Notes under the pieces: model-generated
Database searches by the model: none
What the model was told of the DNA's origin: nothing
The model's input: the letters and a program-made list of their open reading frames with translations, nothing else
Shown here: positions 22,533 to 30,604 of the stretch, piece by piece
Layout of the letters: each line of letters begins with the position of its first letter
Position numbering within the stretch: position 1 is the first letter of the stretch
Source of the DNA: Butyrivibrio sp. WCD3002
GTDB lineage: Bacteria; Bacillota; Clostridia; Lachnospirales; Lachnospiraceae
Assembly (NCBI RefSeq): GCF_000424265.1
Contig: NZ_AUJO01000024.1
Location: forward strand, 1-53,300
Direction: 5' to 3'
DNA length: 53,300 nt
Translations under genes and position numbers: made by a program

Positions 22533-23111
22533 TTAACTGGCTTTATCCAACTTTTCATTTACAGCATCAGCCGGACTGACCTTCCCTGCAATTATATCTT
22601 CAGATTCTCTTCTTTGTGCATAAGCCCATATATAAAACGCAAACAGCTTTATTGCCTCTCTTCTTGTATTTCTAACTCCGGATTCACTCATTGAATGTTT
22701 TACAGCCATTTTTTCAACTGTCATTATCTTATCATTGAGATAGCTTTCTTCGAGTATTTCCCTATACAACGATCCCACATCATGAAAATCCGCTACCATC
22801 CCAAGTACCATATCTATTTTTTCAACAATCCAGGATGTATTGAGAACCCTTGTAACAAATAAAGACTGTTCCTTTTCAACATCTTCACCTTCAGCCTGCA
22901 TTATATGAAGATACTCTCTTCTCATCTCCTGTTTTTGTTTCTCCACCTCTTCATCTGTAAGAGGCACTGTTATCAACGGATTCCCTGAATGAAGTATCTC
23001 ACAATACTTCTCCAGTAACTGCTTCGTTATCTTTGATGCAAACCGTTTTTCCAAATGCACCATCTCCAGATACTCATTGATTCTTGCTTCATGTTTTGAG
23101 ATCCCACTCAT
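22533..23111 (-). CDS. HTH-containing protein of unknown function
   Basis: A 192-residue protein from the ATG at 23109-23111, 7 bases after AAGGAGG; the open frame upstream is not needed. Mostly helical, with KRFASKITKQLLEKYCEIL near the N terminus. Residues about 130-165 (MTVEKMAVKHSMSESGVRN then TRREAIKLF) look like a sigma region-4 or resolvase-type HTH. No catalytic motif. It may be an orphan regulator. Confidence 0.65.
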   Translation of the reverse strand: MSGISKHEARINEYLEMVHLEKRFASKITKQLLEKYCEILHSGNPLITVPLTDEEVEKQKQEMRREYLHIMQAEGEDVEKEQSLFVTRVLNTSWIVEKIDMVLGMVADFHDVGSLYREILEESYLNDKIMTVEKMAVKHSMSESGVRNTRREAIKLFAFYIWAYAQRRESEDIIAGKVSPADAVNEKLDKAS

Positions 23112-23198
23112 ACCATTTCCTCCTTGAATAATCCCTCTGTCACAATATCCCCACATAAGAAATCTCAATTCTTTCCACAAAAAATCATGGACCCAAAA

Positions 23199-23236
23199 AA
23201 CATACAAGAGGGTTGATCCCCCTTGTGTGTTTTACA
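23199..23236 (-). terminator. Terminator after the XRE-type gene
   Basis: On the minus strand ACACACAAGGGGG pairs with the CCCTCTTGTATGT arm (one wobble, one mismatch) around a short loop, and is followed by TTTTTT. Outer bases (ATGGA, GATCCAT) extend the symmetry. It lies 12 bp past the stop at 23248. Confidence 0.7.
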
Positions 23237-23247
23237 GGATCCATGAT

Positions 23248-23739
23248 TTATAATTCGGAGTCTTCATCATCAGTCGTATCCGAATCCTCAACTAATTCCT
23301 TCATCAGATAACTCAGAATTCTGCGTTTATCTTTTTCTTTTTTCAAATTTCTGAATGATAATAAGAATTCCTGACATTTTATAGAGCTTGCCATAAAGTC
23401 ATCATCATTAGACAACTCCAGTTTTTTAGGAAACCTCTCATCTCCAGTAATAAGCCAAAGAATGTTGATGTCATCTACATATATCAACCTGCTAAGCTTC
23501 TAAGCCGTCAGAGCCCGCCCTTCATTTTTCATTTTAGAAAAATTCTTCGGATCCGTCTCCAGAGATTCAGCAAAAAGCACTCCGGAATATCCTTCATTTT
23601 CAATCAGATACTCAAAATTTTCTTTCAGCTTTTCACGCCAAAAATGATCTGTATCCGTGCTACCTTTGCTATAAATATCATGCCAGATTTTGAGCTTTTT
23701 CTTTATTCTCTTTTTTAAGCCATCACCATTTTTTCTCAT
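23248..23739 (-). pseudogene. XRE-type regulator split by one in-frame TAG
   Basis: From ATG 23737-23739 (8 bases after GGAG) 79 codons end at TAG (23500-23502); the same frame then continues for 83 codons to TAA at 23248-23250. Across the stop the protein reads NFSKMKNEGRALTA / TAG / KLSRLIYVDDINILWLITGD, which is the unbroken helix 3-5 region of an XRE (Cro/CI) domain. One sense codon, probably Glu or Gln, became TAG, or the stop is read through. The second half could restart at a TTG (23487) but has no ribosome site. Two matching dyads upstream look like its operators. Confidence 0.75.
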
Positions 23740-23804
23740 AAGCATATCTCCACCGAATAATGTATAGGATTTCATATGAAATAAGAACTCACTAAACGGC
23801 GACT

Positions 23805-23982
23805 AATATCGCCGTATTGGCGATATTTATTTCAACATGCCTATTTATTTATAGTTTCACAATATAGTATACTTTTATATTCTTACTAAACCATATATTG
23901 TAGATCAGTTTCCAATCTTCTATCAAAGAAGCATTATTTTCCCCTTCCATTCCAATATTTCAGAATCGCTGTAATGGCGATT
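23805..23982. promoter_or_regulatory. Pair of ATCGCC-N5-GGCGAT dyads between divergent genes
   Basis: Site 1 (23805-23827) is AATATCGCC-GTATT-GGCGATATT, a perfect 9-bp inverted repeat. Site 2 (23964-23982) is AATCGCT-GTAAT-GGCGATT. Same spacer length and nearly the same arms. They lie upstream of the XRE-type gene and of the plus-strand phosphatase gene, consistent with an autoregulating HTH repressor that may also control the phosphatase. Confidence 0.65.
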
Positions 23983-24046
23983 TATAGTTCGTTTTTTACG
24001 ATTAAATACTTTACAAGCTTTACAACATTTTTCATGATGCTATCGT

Positions 24047-24052
24047 TATAAT
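24047..24052 (+). promoter_or_regulatory. -10 element for the metallophosphatase gene
   Basis: A perfect TATAAT lies 28 bases before the start codon. The -35 partner is poor: TTTACA at 24019-24024 would give a 22-bp spacer. It may need an activator. The rest of 23740-24079 is AT-rich and holds the two dyads but no gene. Confidence 0.45.
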
Positions 24053-24079
24053 AAAAAAAGAAAACTAGGAGATAACCAT

Positions 24080-24829
24080 ATGGCAACATACGCTGTTTCA
24101 GACCTTCACGGACAATATGATATTTTTGAAAAGCTTCTTGAAACCATCCATTTTTCAGACGATGACTTCATGTATGTTCTTGGCGACGCCATCGACAGAG
24201 GACCTGATGGAATTAAGCTCCTTCAGATGATCAAGGATGCTCCCAACATAGATCTTCTCCTGGGAAATCATGAATTTATGATGTTAAACGCAGTGGCTCC
24301 TGATGGATCTGTGGATGATACCCCGGGAAAAGATGCCTATCTGTGGTTATACTCAAATGGTGGAGAAGTTACTTTTGAACATTATAAAGAATTGTCCCCG
24401 GATGAGAGAAAAGCCCTATTGGCATGGCTTAATTCCAGAGTTCTCACCACCCTTGCTTTTATAGGTGATAAGACTTTCTGCCTCACCCATTCATATTTCA
24501 AGATAGCGCTTATAGATACTGAATATAAAGACTGCGATTACCGCGTAGTTTGGAACATAGTATGGAAAACTCCTTTCAGAGCAGACATATTTGTTCCAAC
24601 AGATGATTATATTGAAAACGACTGGGAATTCATCATCGGACACGTCCCTGTCCAGAGAGTAGCAGGACTTGATGGAAAATTCGAAGCATTCCATGAACAG
24701 AACATTACGCTCATAGATGGCGGCTGTTCCTTCCGGGAAAGGGCAGCCCTTGATGATAACGAATATGGTGTCATCTGCATCAGGCTCGATGACATGAGAG
24801 AAACTATTCTGACCTTTGCGTCTTTATAG
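24080..24829 (+). CDS. Metallophosphatase (PPP-type serine/threonine phosphatase-like)
   Basis: A 249-residue calcineurin-like phosphoesterase. Metal and active-site motifs appear in order: VSDLHGQYDIFEKLL (residues 7-21), VLGDAIDRGPDG (37-48), LLGNHEFMMLN (about 60-70), CLTHSYF and GHVPVQRV with C-terminal IDGGCSFR. This is the bacterial PrpA/PrpB or ApaH-like arrangement, so protein phosphatase or diadenosine tetraphosphatase activity is likely. It is one of the few plus-strand genes. It ends in TAG and a terminator follows. Confidence 0.9.
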   Translation: MATYAVSDLHGQYDIFEKLLETIHFSDDDFMYVLGDAIDRGPDGIKLLQMIKDAPNIDLLLGNHEFMMLNAVAPDGSVDDTPGKDAYLWLYSNGGEVTFEHYKELSPDERKALLAWLNSRVLTTLAFIGDKTFCLTHSYFKIALIDTEYKDCDYRVVWNIVWKTPFRADIFVPTDDYIENDWEFIIGHVPVQRVAGLDGKFEAFHEQNITLIDGGCSFRERAALDDNEYGVICIRLDDMRETILTFASL

Positions 24830-24859
24830 CTTTTCATAGAGCTCAAAGATATGCCGTTA

Positions 24860-24896
24860 AAAAGGTGGACAGTCACTTCAGCGATGTCCACCTTTT
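24860..24896 (+). terminator. Rho-independent terminator
   Basis: AAAAGGTGGACA and TGTCCACCTTTT form a 12-bp symmetrical stem, with AAAA before and TTTT after. It lies 30 bp after the phosphatase stop and would work in both directions. Confidence 0.85.
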
Positions 24897-24941
24897 CATG
24901 TATTTATTATTTTAGCTTCATGCCATCTTTATCGACATTTA

Positions 24942-25106
24942 TCAGATAGTAAATGTTGCTCCAAAAGCTATAACAGGAGTCTTACCACATCGGCTCATGC
25001 ATGAAAGTCTCTCTGAAAATTCAGCGAACAGCTTCTGAACTGCTGCATCTCTCTGTGCCTTTTTAACTTCTGCTTTTCTTGTATCCTGAACGTCGTTAAA
25101 TCTCAT
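24942..25106 (-). CDS. 54-residue small protein
   Basis: ATG at 25104-25106 follows a near-perfect TAGGAGGAATATACC ribosome site; 54 codons end at TGA 24942-24944. The protein is charged and helical at the N terminus (RFNDVQDTRKAEVKKAQRDA) and ends with a more hydrophobic GKTPVIAFGATFTI containing two earlier cysteines. No family recognised. It is monocistronic and converges on the phosphatase terminator. Confidence 0.65.
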   Translation of the reverse strand: MRFNDVQDTRKAEVKKAQRDAAVQKLFAEFSERLSCMSRCGKTPVIAFGATFTI

Positions 25107-25554
25107 GGTATATTCCTCCTATCAACTTTATGGTTGCTTGGCTGTCTGTGTTTTCCTTATGTTTGTATTATGCTTCATAACCGGTTTTAAAAACATAATA
25201 TCCATTGGTTTTACTTCTTATGCATTTGGTGTTTTGTAGTGGTTATCATGTTTTGTAGCTTAAGAATAATATATATTTGTCCTTGTTAATATCATTCATA
25301 TTGCTTTTTTACCATTATAATTGTGCAATATTGAAACCGACTTGACTTGACCTCCGACCTTTCGAACTTGAGATTTCGAATTTTATGGAATTAAAACAGA
25401 CAATGATATACAAAAGATGACAGTAATGAACTTCCATACGACAGTGGTGGACTATACGTAGACAGCTATGGTTTTTAGTGTCAGTCGATTTGCTCCATAT
25501 AAAAACAGCTGCGGATTTTTAACTCCACAGCTGCCCATCTTATCATTCTTTATA
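25107..25554. other. Gene-free region
   Basis: About 450 bp with no supported gene. It should contain the promoter of the 54-residue gene at its left end and carries the terminator of the upstream operon at 25500-25534. AT-rich, with short repeats (TTTTGTAG twice near 25230-25260, TTTCGAA near 25360-25380) that I cannot interpret. Confidence 0.6.
25500..25534 (-). terminator. Terminator of the 29.2-25.5 kb operon
   Basis: On the minus strand CAGCTGTGGA (25524-25533) pairs with TCCGCAGCTG (25506-25515) with one mismatch, followed by TTTTTATATGG. It is 21 bp past the HD-domain gene stop. Confidence 0.75.
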
Positions 25555-26142
25555 TCATCCCTTTATGTTTCCTTTACTGATATGTTCCCTTATTATCTTA
25601 TCTGTAAGCTCATATAGCTTTTCAGAGCCTTCCTTTGTCTTTGACTGCCTTCCATATACCTGTTCCTTTGTGACACCATGCTCTCTCCAGTCTCCTCCAT
25701 CGTTACTGTTGTTCAGCATAAGTGGCTGGAGGTTATCCATGGCATGCGCAAACTTTGATTCAGGAGTCACATTTTCCTCAAACTCATCAAAAAGAGCTGT
25801 CAGTTCCTTTTTCTGATCCTCCGGTAAAATCGAGAAAATCCTTTTCTTAGCTGCATCCTCGCGTTCCTTCTGGGTAGCAAGCCCCTCTTTGTCGTATGCA
25901 TATGTATCGCCGGCATCAATCTCAACTATGTCATGAATAAGGCACATTATCATGACCCTTGAAATATCAATATCCTTATTCGAGTATTCCTTAAGCAGAT
26001 ACGCCATGATAGCCATATGCCAGGCGTGTTCCGCATCATTTTCGTTTCTGCCTTTTCCTGACAGATGAGTCTGCCTGAATACATTCTTTTCTTTATCTAT
26101 CTCCAAGGCAAACTCCATTTGCTTTCTCAATCTGTCATCCAT
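25555..26142 (-). CDS. HD-domain phosphohydrolase (YfbR-like nucleotidase)
   Basis: A 195-residue HD protein. The metal site is GRNENDAEHAWHMAIMAYLL (first His), then MCLIHDIVEIDAGDTYAYD (the HD pair and downstream Asp). Length and motifs fit the HD group annotated as hydrolases of haloacid or 5'-deoxynucleotidase type. The likely role is dephosphorylation of deoxynucleoside monophosphates. It is last in a long minus-strand operon and is followed by a terminator. Confidence 0.9.
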   Translation of the reverse strand: MDDRLRKQMEFALEIDKEKNVFRQTHLSGKGRNENDAEHAWHMAIMAYLLKEYSNKDIDISRVMIMCLIHDIVEIDAGDTYAYDKEGLATQKEREDAAKKRIFSILPEDQKKELTALFDEFEENVTPESKFAHAMDNLQPLMLNNSNDGGDWREHGVTKEQVYGRQSKTKEGSEKLYELTDKIIREHISKGNIKG

Positions 26143-26145
26143 TAT

Positions 26146-26487
26146 TTATTCCCACTTCTTCCACACCTCAGGCTGATATCCCAGCGTGGACTGCTTACCG
26201 TTTCTAACAACCGGTGTCTTTATTATCTGCTGATTCTCAAGCAGTTTTTCCAGTTTATCTTCATCTGCAATATACTGGATAAGTGCGACTGCATCCTTAT
26301 CCTTAGCATCAGGATTAATCATGTTCATTATACCGCCATTAGCACTTGCAACGGAAGTCAGTTCACCTTTACTCATGCCTTTTTCCTTCATATCAATGAA
26401 CTGATATTTGATGCCGCGCTCCTTGAAAAAACGCTCCGCCTTCTTTGTATCATTGCACTTTTTGGTGCCAAAGATCTGTATATTCAT
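26146..26487 (-). CDS. ArsC/Spx-family protein
   Basis: A 113-residue thioredoxin-fold protein. IQIFGTKKCNDTKKAERFF places a single Cys at residue 11, followed by KYQFIDMKEKGMSKGEL; IIKTPVVRNGKQSTLGY contains the cis-Pro strand. This is the YffB/MgsR-like arsenate reductase-related group. With only one N-terminal Cys it may act with glutathione or bacillithiol, or as an Spx-like regulator. It is 3 bp upstream of the HD-domain gene. Confidence 0.85.
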   Translation of the reverse strand: MNIQIFGTKKCNDTKKAERFFKERGIKYQFIDMKEKGMSKGELTSVASANGGIMNMINPDAKDKDAVALIQYIADEDKLEKLLENQQIIKTPVVRNGKQSTLGYQPEVWKKWE

Positions 26488-26490
26488 TCA

Positions 26491-27279
26491 TTATTCCTCA
26501 TCAAAATATATTTCATGGTTGAGTATGATATCCATTTCATGCCATTTTTCTCCGCCCCACTCAGACGCGGATTCTCCCCTGTCCAGGAATCCAAACTTGC
26601 TGTACATCTTAACTTTATTAGCATGACACGTAAGCACCAATCTCAACCTTCCACGTTCCTGTTCTCTTCGACAATAGTTATATACAAGCTCCCTTCCAAG
26701 TCCCTGTTTTCTGTATTCCGGGAGCACATCAAGGCCAAGTATCATGACATTCTTCCCTTCCGGATTATGAGTACCGGCATCAGTGAAAAATTCATCCCTG
26801 AAACAGAACTCATCTGTTGCAATTCCGTTGAGAAAACCAGCAATCTTACCCGTTTCCTTATCTATCGCCACCATAAACAGATCGCCGGCTGCCTTTATGC
26901 GCTCTATCATGTTCTCTCTGGAACATGCTTCATTAGGAGGAAAGCATATTCTTTCTATCTCAGCTACTTCTTCTGTCTCCTCAGGCTTTATTGTACGAAA
27001 ACTGTATCTCTCATATAAATCATAATCTTTAGAATCGATTTCTCCGAGCAGTTCCCGTGCCTTAGTCCTGCCTGCTTCTGTAAGGTAAACATATTTATAT
27101 GTTCCCCTGCTTTTCCTTGGATTTACAATATAACCTTCATCATCAAGCCTGTCTATGCAATCAAAATCGTAATTTTTCCATGACATCTCATTAAAAGGAT
27201 TGCCTTCTCCGTCATTAAAACGAGTCAGATACATGAGCGCCAAAGTAAGTTCATCTATCGCCTGTTTCCTTGTCTTCAT
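26491..27279 (-). CDS. DUF6429-GNAT fusion protein
   Basis: Two domains in 262 residues. Residues 1-80 (ELTLALMYLTRF, WKNYDFDCIDRLDDEGYIV, YVYLTEAGRTKARELL) match the DUF6429 winged-helix-like domain. Residues 93-255 are a GNAT N-acetyltransferase, with acetyl-CoA motif A in VMILGLDVLPEYRKQGLGRE. Substrate unknown. It overlaps the DUF4298 gene upstream by 29 bp, and the ArsC-like gene follows after 3 bp. Confidence 0.88.
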   Translation of the reverse strand: MKTRKQAIDELTLALMYLTRFNDGEGNPFNEMSWKNYDFDCIDRLDDEGYIVNPRKSRGTYKYVYLTEAGRTKARELLGEIDSKDYDLYERYSFRTIKPEETEEVAEIERICFPPNEACSRENMIERIKAAGDLFMVAIDKETGKIAGFLNGIATDEFCFRDEFFTDAGTHNPEGKNVMILGLDVLPEYRKQGLGRELVYNYCRREQERGRLRLVLTCHANKVKMYSKFGFLDRGESASEWGGEKWHEMDIILNHEIYFDEE

Positions 27280-27823
27280 CGTCAGTAGTACCTATCCTCT
27301 CCAATAATTCTCTATTACGCTCCAGTACATTATAAATACCATCTTCAGAAAGTACTCCTCTCTTCAGCCTGTCCGGAAATTCTCCTTTTTCATCCATTAA
27401 AAAATCATTCTTCCACTGCTGGCTCGTGTAATATGATTCCAGCTTCTTTATCTCCAGCTGGAACTCTCTGTATTCTTCAATCTGTTTTTCAAGCGAATCC
27501 ATTTTTTCCTGGGCCTTGTCCAATATTTTCTCCATCAAGAAAATATGCTGTGGCACTTTCTCAGACAATAGCCGATTACGATACTGCTTTTTCTTGGAAT
27601 TATATCGCTGCACCATCTCATGATCAGGTATCCAGATTTCTGCTTTTTCTATCTTGTCCATAACAAGCATTATTGCCTCATCATTAGTAAGTCCTTCCTC
27701 AACCTGTTTCTTATATGCAGAATACATCCATTCTGAAATCTTAACCCGTTGCTTTTCTTTCAGCTGCTTAAAGGTTTTATTCATTTGGAGCAGTTGTCCG
27801 TTTACCTTCTTATGTTTATTCAT
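27251..27823 (-). CDS. DUF4298-domain protein
   Basis: A 190-residue protein with N-terminal helical region (MYSAYKKQVEEGLTNDEAIM), a coiled coil (EKILDKAQEKMDSLEKQIEE) and the DUF4298 C-terminal signature FPDRLKRGVLSEDGIYN followed by VLERNRELLERIG. It is the intact paralogue of the TAG-interrupted gene at 14818-15354. Function unknown. Its start overlaps the upstream gene by 8 bp and its end overlaps the GNAT gene. Confidence 0.85.
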   Translation of the reverse strand: MNKHKKVNGQLLQMNKTFKQLKEKQRVKISEWMYSAYKKQVEEGLTNDEAIMLVMDKIEKAEIWIPDHEMVQRYNSKKKQYRNRLLSEKVPQHIFLMEKILDKAQEKMDSLEKQIEEYREFQLEIKKLESYYTSQQWKNDFLMDEKGEFPDRLKRGVLSEDGIYNVLERNRELLERIGTTDDEDKETGDR

Positions 27824-28403
27824 ATATCACCATAATGTTTTTGTCCCAGTATCCATCAATATGCTTTTCTGCTGTCACAATACCTTCCATATCTTTCCAG
27901 GCATCGTACCATTCGTCCGGAATAAGATCATCCAACACTACAGGCCCTACGCCATCCACGTACGGACCTAATTTTTCAAGCGTCTTTCTCAACTTTGTCC
28001 TGGCTTTTGTTTTTTCATTATCCCTGAGAAGATCCAGAATATCATTAGCCTGCTCACCCTTAACGCCATCATAAAAGCCATAATAACCGCCATCATCAAA
28101 AGGATCTTTCTCATCGACAATACGAGATATCACGATTGGATATTCCGCTACATCAGACACCGCTATAATGTAACGCTCACTCCTTTTATTGGCAACTATT
28201 ACACCATATCTGACATGTATAAGCGGCCATCTGTCCCCAACTTCAAGTTCATTTTCTGTTAGCCACTCATCCTCTACAGAGACATACTTTTCATTTCCAT
28301 CATCATCTATAAGAGTAACCGAAACCTTGGGCTTTTCTCCAGGCTTCAATTCTTCACATCCATAGTCTCCATCAAAAATCTGTTTTATCTTCCACTGTAT
28401 CAT
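27816..28403 (-). CDS. Hypothetical protein
   Basis: A 195-residue acidic protein. The first half has beta-rich stretches (KVSVTLIDDDGNEKYVSVED, VRYGVIVANKRSERYII), the second half a helical, Asp-rich part ending HIDGYWDKNIMVIYE. No family recognised. The start ATG follows immediately after the TAA of the 53-residue gene, so the two are coupled. Confidence 0.7.
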   Translation of the reverse strand: MIQWKIKQIFDGDYGCEELKPGEKPKVSVTLIDDDGNEKYVSVEDEWLTENELEVGDRWPLIHVRYGVIVANKRSERYIIAVSDVAEYPIVISRIVDEKDPFDDGGYYGFYDGVKGEQANDILDLLRDNEKTKARTKLRKTLEKLGPYVDGVGPVVLDDLIPDEWYDAWKDMEGIVTAEKHIDGYWDKNIMVIYE

Positions 28404-28565
28404 TTATATCTTATATCCTCTGCATTCCCCAGAATCAGGACGCTCAATAATAAAATCCTTCGGATCCAGTTCTTCCTCATCTCCGAAGAGATTTATCTGC
28501 TTTGCTCCCTCTATCATTTCATCATAAGACTGTTTCTCAGCCTCAGTCAGTTCCCTGATTTGCAT
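28404..28565 (-). CDS. 53-residue acidic small protein
   Basis: Reads from ATG 28563-28565 to TAA 28404-28406, with the next gene's ATG directly after it. The sequence is hydrophilic and typical of real protein (RELTEAEKQSYDEMIEGAKQ, then INLFGDEEELDPKDF). The ribosome site (AGAGGCAGT) is modest. It lies 7 bp after the glycosylase stop, filling an otherwise unexplained gap in the operon. Confidence 0.6.
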   Translation of the reverse strand: MQIRELTEAEKQSYDEMIEGAKQINLFGDEEELDPKDFIIERPDSGECRGYKI

Positions 28566-28572
28566 ACTGCCT

Positions 28573-29184
28573 CTAATAAACCTCTTTATCCCTGCGTTTA
28601 TTTACTGTCTCATTTTCTGCGTTTATCTTTGAAAAACATGGGCAGGTCTCATCATGGTCATTTATGATACCGCAGGCCTGCAGGTGCGAATAAATCGTTA
28701 CTTCACCAACATACTTGAATCCACGTTTCTTCAGGTCTTTGCTGATAGCCTTAGACAGCCCGTTACTTACCGGTATTTTACCTCCAAGCTTACTGTGACC
28801 GTTATACAGAATGATCTTATTATCAGAATACGACCACATATAGTTACAGAAGCTTCCGAACTCTTCACGTACCTTCTGAAAGCACTTTGCATTGTTTATA
28901 ACAGCAGCTATCTTCCGGGGAGACTTTATCATATCCTCAGTATCAAGGATTCTCTGAATATCTGCATCATCATAGGCTGCAATCTTGTCATAATCAAATC
29001 CATCAAAACATGACCTGAAAATCTCGCGCTTTTTAAGCATCAGATCCCAGGAAAGGCCGCACTGCATACACTCCAACATCAGATGTTCAAACATCTTTTT
29101 GTCATCATGCACCGGAATACCCCATTCATTATCGTGATAAGTCTTATTCCGTTCGTTGAAATCAGCCCATCCGCAGTAACCCAT
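28573..29184 (-). CDS. tag: DNA-3-methyladenine glycosylase I
   Basis: Removes 3-methyladenine from alkylated DNA. The 203-residue protein matches E. coli TAG along its length: CGWADFNERNKTYHDNEWG at the N terminus, the catalytic Glu in MLECMQCGLSWDLMLKKRE, KKRGFKYVGEVTIYSHLQAC and NDHDETCPC. The zinc ligands are present (Cys4, His17, and His and Cys in the C-terminal motif). It is the first gene of the operon, with a terminator-like hairpin just upstream. It ends in TAG. Confidence 0.95.
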   Translation of the reverse strand: MGYCGWADFNERNKTYHDNEWGIPVHDDKKMFEHLMLECMQCGLSWDLMLKKREIFRSCFDGFDYDKIAAYDDADIQRILDTEDMIKSPRKIAAVINNAKCFQKVREEFGSFCNYMWSYSDNKIILYNGHSKLGGKIPVSNGLSKAISKDLKKRGFKYVGEVTIYSHLQACGIINDHDETCPCFSKINAENETVNKRRDKEVY

Positions 29185-29265
29185 GCTATTGCCTTCCTTT
29201 ATTTATGTGCCATGAATAAATTATATCTCAGATGCAGCCTTCAAAATAGCCATATAATAGAAAAA

Positions 29266-29286
29266 AGCTGCCCATCTTAGGCAGCT
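29266..29286. terminator. Bidirectional terminator-like hairpin
   Basis: AGCTGCC (29266-29272) pairs with GGCAGCT (29280-29286) around a 7-base loop. A-run on the left (29261-29266) and TTATTTTA on the right give T tails on both strands. Confidence 0.65.
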
Positions 29287-29714
29287 GTTATTTTAGGGAG
29301 GATGCTGCCTGATTCTTCACCAGACAGCAGTTATGAAAAAGTTATTATCAATATTAACAAGAGTTTCTGTCCTCTTGATAGCTTTATGATACAGCCAGAA
29401 ACTTAACTCATCTTAAAAATGCTTTGAACAGTTTGTAAATAAATACCCGATAACGTTCATAATCTGTTTACATGACTTTTGGTTTGAATTTAGGTTCAAA
29501 AAGTATAGTAATATCATCAAGAGGAACATAACCCCTCCTGATAACCCCCCTCATAAGAAAACTTTTCTTCATAGCACAAAAGCCAGTAGTCGCGATGATT
29601 ACTGGCTTCCCCTCATTTATAAGAAGATTCCGAAAGGATTTTTTGAATTAAAATAGCCCTCCCCTCCGCATATTTACGAAGAAGAGAGCCAACCCCAAAT
29701 GATATGCTTGCCTC
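29287..29714. other. Gene-free region
   Basis: About 430 bp without a supported gene. It has an imperfect hairpin at 29303-29329 (TGCTGCCTG/CAGACAGCA) and a better one at 29579-29608, with AAGCCAGTA/TACTGGCTT arms, that could end the YbjQ transcript on the minus strand. The rest shows nothing I can name. Confidence 0.55.
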
Positions 29715-30026
29715 TCAAACAAACTTTACAGCTGTTCCATAAGCCATTATCTCAGCTGCACTCTGCATTACAGAAGATGAGGAATATCGTATTCCAACAA
29801 TCGCATCTGCCCCAAGAGCTTCTGCTTCCTTGATCATCCTGTCTGTGGCAAGACTTCTGGCCTTACCCATCATCTCGGTATAGCTTCCAAGCTCACCACC
29901 TACCAGAGTCTTAAGACCGGATCCGATATCCTTAAAAGCATTAACTGTCTGAATAGTGCTTCCCTTTACAAGTCCCAGCATTTCCAGATTCTTTCCGGAT
30001 ATTGTTTCTGTAGTAACCATCATCAT
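29715..30026 (-). CDS. YbjQ family (UPF0145) protein
   Basis: A 103-residue protein. TTETISGKNLEMLGLVKGST at the N terminus, SYTEMMGKARSLATDRMIKE and ALGADAIVGIRYSSS in the middle, and EIMAYGTAVKFV at the end are the family pattern for heavy-metal-binding-domain-like YbjQ proteins, which assemble as pentamers. Function is unknown. It is 15 bp after the GlsB-like gene in the same direction. Confidence 0.92.
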   Translation of the reverse strand: MMMVTTETISGKNLEMLGLVKGSTIQTVNAFKDIGSGLKTLVGGELGSYTEMMGKARSLATDRMIKEAEALGADAIVGIRYSSSSVMQSAAEIMAYGTAVKFV

Positions 30027-30041
30027 ACTTTGCCACCTCCT

Positions 30042-30278
30042 TTAAAACAGCTTTCTACCAAGCCAGATGCAAATGCATGCACCAACAGTTGATACAATCA
30101 GGCTGCCTATTAAGCCTGTAGCTGTAAATCCAATAAGCTTGAATACAAATCCACCGACCACTCCGCCAAGCACACCAAGAATAATATTCTTAAGTGTTCC
30201 TGACTTCTCGTTCATGATATTGCTGCCTATAAAACCTGCTATAGCTCCAAGGATAAGTCCACCAATAATTCCAAACAT
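30042..30278 (-). CDS. GlsB/YeaQ/YmgE family small membrane protein
   Basis: A 78-residue hydrophobic protein with three membrane segments and glycine-zipper character: GIIGGLILGAIAGFIGSNIM, ILGVLGGVVGGFVFKLIG and GLIGSLIVSTVGACICIWLG. Formerly called transglycosylase-associated proteins; often stress-related. The ATG at 30276-30278 lies 8 bases after GGAGG; an upstream TTG overlaps that site and is rejected. Confidence 0.88.
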   Translation of the reverse strand: MFGIIGGLILGAIAGFIGSNIMNEKSGTLKNIILGVLGGVVGGFVFKLIGFTATGLIGSLIVSTVGACICIWLGRKLF

Positions 30279-30304
30279 GTTGTTTGCCTCCAATCTTACT
30301 TTTC

Positions 30305-30604
30305 TCAGTTTTCCTGTACTATTACGATACCACCATATATGATAGTTCTTTTTCCATCCAGGTCAAATTTTACTTTTCCGCCTGTCTCGGTATCCTCTAT
30401 ATCAATCTTACCGGTATATGATGTGATCTCATTTCCATCATAGTCATACACCGTTACGGTTCGGTCAAGACCTCCGGAATACTCGGAATTTATTGACTTT
30501 AACGCTCTCTGCACAGATGCCTTGTTCAGCACAATTATGATAACCATGAAAATCATCACAAAAACAACTGCGATTCCTACTGTCTTTTTACTCTTTTTAT
30601 CCAT
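30305..30604 (-). CDS. Membrane-anchored small protein
   Basis: A 99-residue protein with one N-terminal membrane helix (GIAVVFVMIFMVIIIVLNK, residues 10-28) and an extracytoplasmic beta domain (LDRTVTVYDYDGNEITSYTG, GGKVKFDLDGKRTIIYGG). It is first in the cluster with the GlsB-like and YbjQ genes. The promoter region (30605-30793) has two CAGAC/GTCTG dyads at 30616-30625 and 30658-30671. Family function unknown. Confidence 0.75.
   Translation of the reverse strand: MDKKSKKTVGIAVVFVMIFMVIIIVLNKASVQRALKSINSEYSGGLDRTVTVYDYDGNEITSYTGKIDIEDTETGGKVKFDLDGKRTIIYGGIVIVQEN

Noticed and set aside
14818..23739. Reassignment of TAG to an amino acid in this organism
   Set aside because: Many intact genes in the window end in TAG with a terminator or a new gene directly after, so TAG is a working stop.
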